Made by a program: the position numbers and the translations under genes. The notes under the pieces were generated by a model that was given only the letters and a program-made list of their open reading frames with translations, did not search any database and had not been told where the DNA came from. A DNA stretch of 64,000 nt from Leptolyngbya sp. FACHB-321 (GTDB taxonomy: Bacteria; Cyanobacteriota; Cyanobacteriia; Leptolyngbyales; Leptolyngbyaceae): NCBI RefSeq assembly GCF_014695975.1, contig NZ_JACJPI010000067.1:1-64000 (forward strand). The letters are read 5' to 3'. Of the stretch, positions 63,552 through 64,000 are shown piece after piece. Within the stretch, counting starts at the first letter, position 1. Each line of letters opens with the position of its first letter.

Positions 63552-63585
63552 TTAAAAGCTAAAAAGCTAAAAAGCTAAATTTAGC
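63552..63585. repeat. AAAAAGCT tandem repeat
   Basis: Three consecutive octamers of the type AAAAAGCT, followed by AAATTTAGCTAA. No function evident. Confidence 0.7.
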
Positions 63586-63641
63586 TAATGTTTACTTGTT
63601 AATTAGGTTATTTGGGGACACTTTGTCCCATTAAGTGTCTG

Positions 63642-64000
63642 TCAAGGATTCTCGTGATCCTGTGATAGATGAGCTTCTAACCATGCTAGCAACTCTGCAA
63701 GCGCCACAAAATCCAAGAGCGCCTCGCTCAGATCCTCTAATTGCGAGTTAGAGAGTTGCTGAATCCTTCCTCTTACATCCTCATCCAACGTCCCTACACG
63801 CCGAACTAACAAGCGCAGCACGATCGATAAGGCTTTTTCGTGTCCACCTTCTTCTTTGGCTTCTCGCAAGATTCTTGAATCTTCCAACTGTAAACCCAGC
63901 ATGGCTTCCACCTCTTCCCGACTTAAATTGGTAAACTTGTAAACCGCGATCGTCGTTATAACTTCTATTATCGTGCCTACTGCAACCGTACTGCTCACTT
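63642..64000 (-). CDS. Rpn/DUF4351-type nuclease-like protein, C-terminal part (5' cut by window)
   Basis: The frame reaches the window edge. Visible residues include VYKFTNLSREEVEAMLGLQL, typical of the end of the PD-(D/E)xK domain in Rpn-family transposase-like nucleases, and a C-terminal DUF4351 segment (ALSIVLRLLVRRVGTLDEDV, QLSNSQLEDLSEALLDFVAL). A GTG at 63998 is unlikely to be the real start. Known Rpn proteins promote recombination; many cyanobacteria carry dozens. Confidence 0.75.
   Translation of the reverse strand, partial: VSSTVAVGTIIEVITTIAVYKFTNLSREEVEAMLGLQLEDSRILREAKEEGGHEKALSIVLRLLVRRVGTLDEDVRGRIQQLSNSQLEDLSEALLDFVALAELLAWLEAHLSQDHENP

Overview
The window is cyanobacterial chromosome. 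It carries photosystem II genes (the 3' end of psbA and a complete psbU), a flavodiiron pair that protects photosystem I, a CHASE4 histidine kinase, several families found mainly in cyanobacteria (a DUF512-type radical SAM/PDZ protein, a DUF3120 protein), and many HIP1 palindromes (gcgatcgc). Base composition is near 50% GC. I cannot name the genus.

Layout. From 1 to about 30.3 kb the DNA is mostly ordinary chromosome: psbA end, flv1/flv3, a DoxX membrane protein, a DUF4385 gene with a small partner, two sensor kinases, a C2/cysteine-peptidase-like protein, lepA, uxs and ugd (UDP-sugar synthesis), exbB/exbD, a radical SAM protein, uppP, a DUF3120 membrane protein behind a CsoR-like palindrome, an FHA-cyclase, psbU, nadB and tRNA-Cys. 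Scattered decay is visible: a TpsA-like remnant, a transposase remnant, an internally deleted EcsC-like gene and a possible MITE beside psbA.

The centre of interest is 30.2-34.7 kb. Read on the minus strand, the order is: a Cas12k-like effector, a type V-K-like tracrRNA, a CRISPR array of nine perfect repeats plus one degenerate repeat, and finally a detached half-repeat with a short guide. That guide matches the neighbouring tRNA-Cys gene at 16 of 17 positions next to a GTA motif, which fits the known V-K PAM. About 59-70 bp from that PAM lies a TGTACA terminus followed by four TTAAA-type motifs. Together these parts form the CRISPR-side end of a CRISPR-associated transposon (CAST, type V-K-like) that has homed to tRNA-Cys. 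Two features look unusual: the effector is about 829 residues, against roughly 640 for characterised Cas12k, and the tracrRNA is also expanded. No tnsB, tnsC or tniQ gene, and no second TGTACA end, is visible to the right within the window. The transposition genes therefore either lie beyond it or are gone.

From 34.7 to about 61.8 kb is an accessory region that may be cargo. It holds many small hypothetical genes, nuclease-like proteins (PD-(D/E)xK-like, EVE-like/HNH, methyltransferase-HNH fusion), a membrane-TerB-macro protein, a frameshifted dinB, a DUF5131/ASCH pair, a trypsin-like protease fused to an amidase-like domain opposite a pentapeptide membrane protein, a decayed second CRISPR-like cluster, and iteron-like repeats with a 32-bp direct repeat. 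From 61.8 kb there follow an NYN-domain gene, rnc, a pentapeptide remnant and the C-terminal part of an Rpn/DUF4351-type protein cut by the window end.
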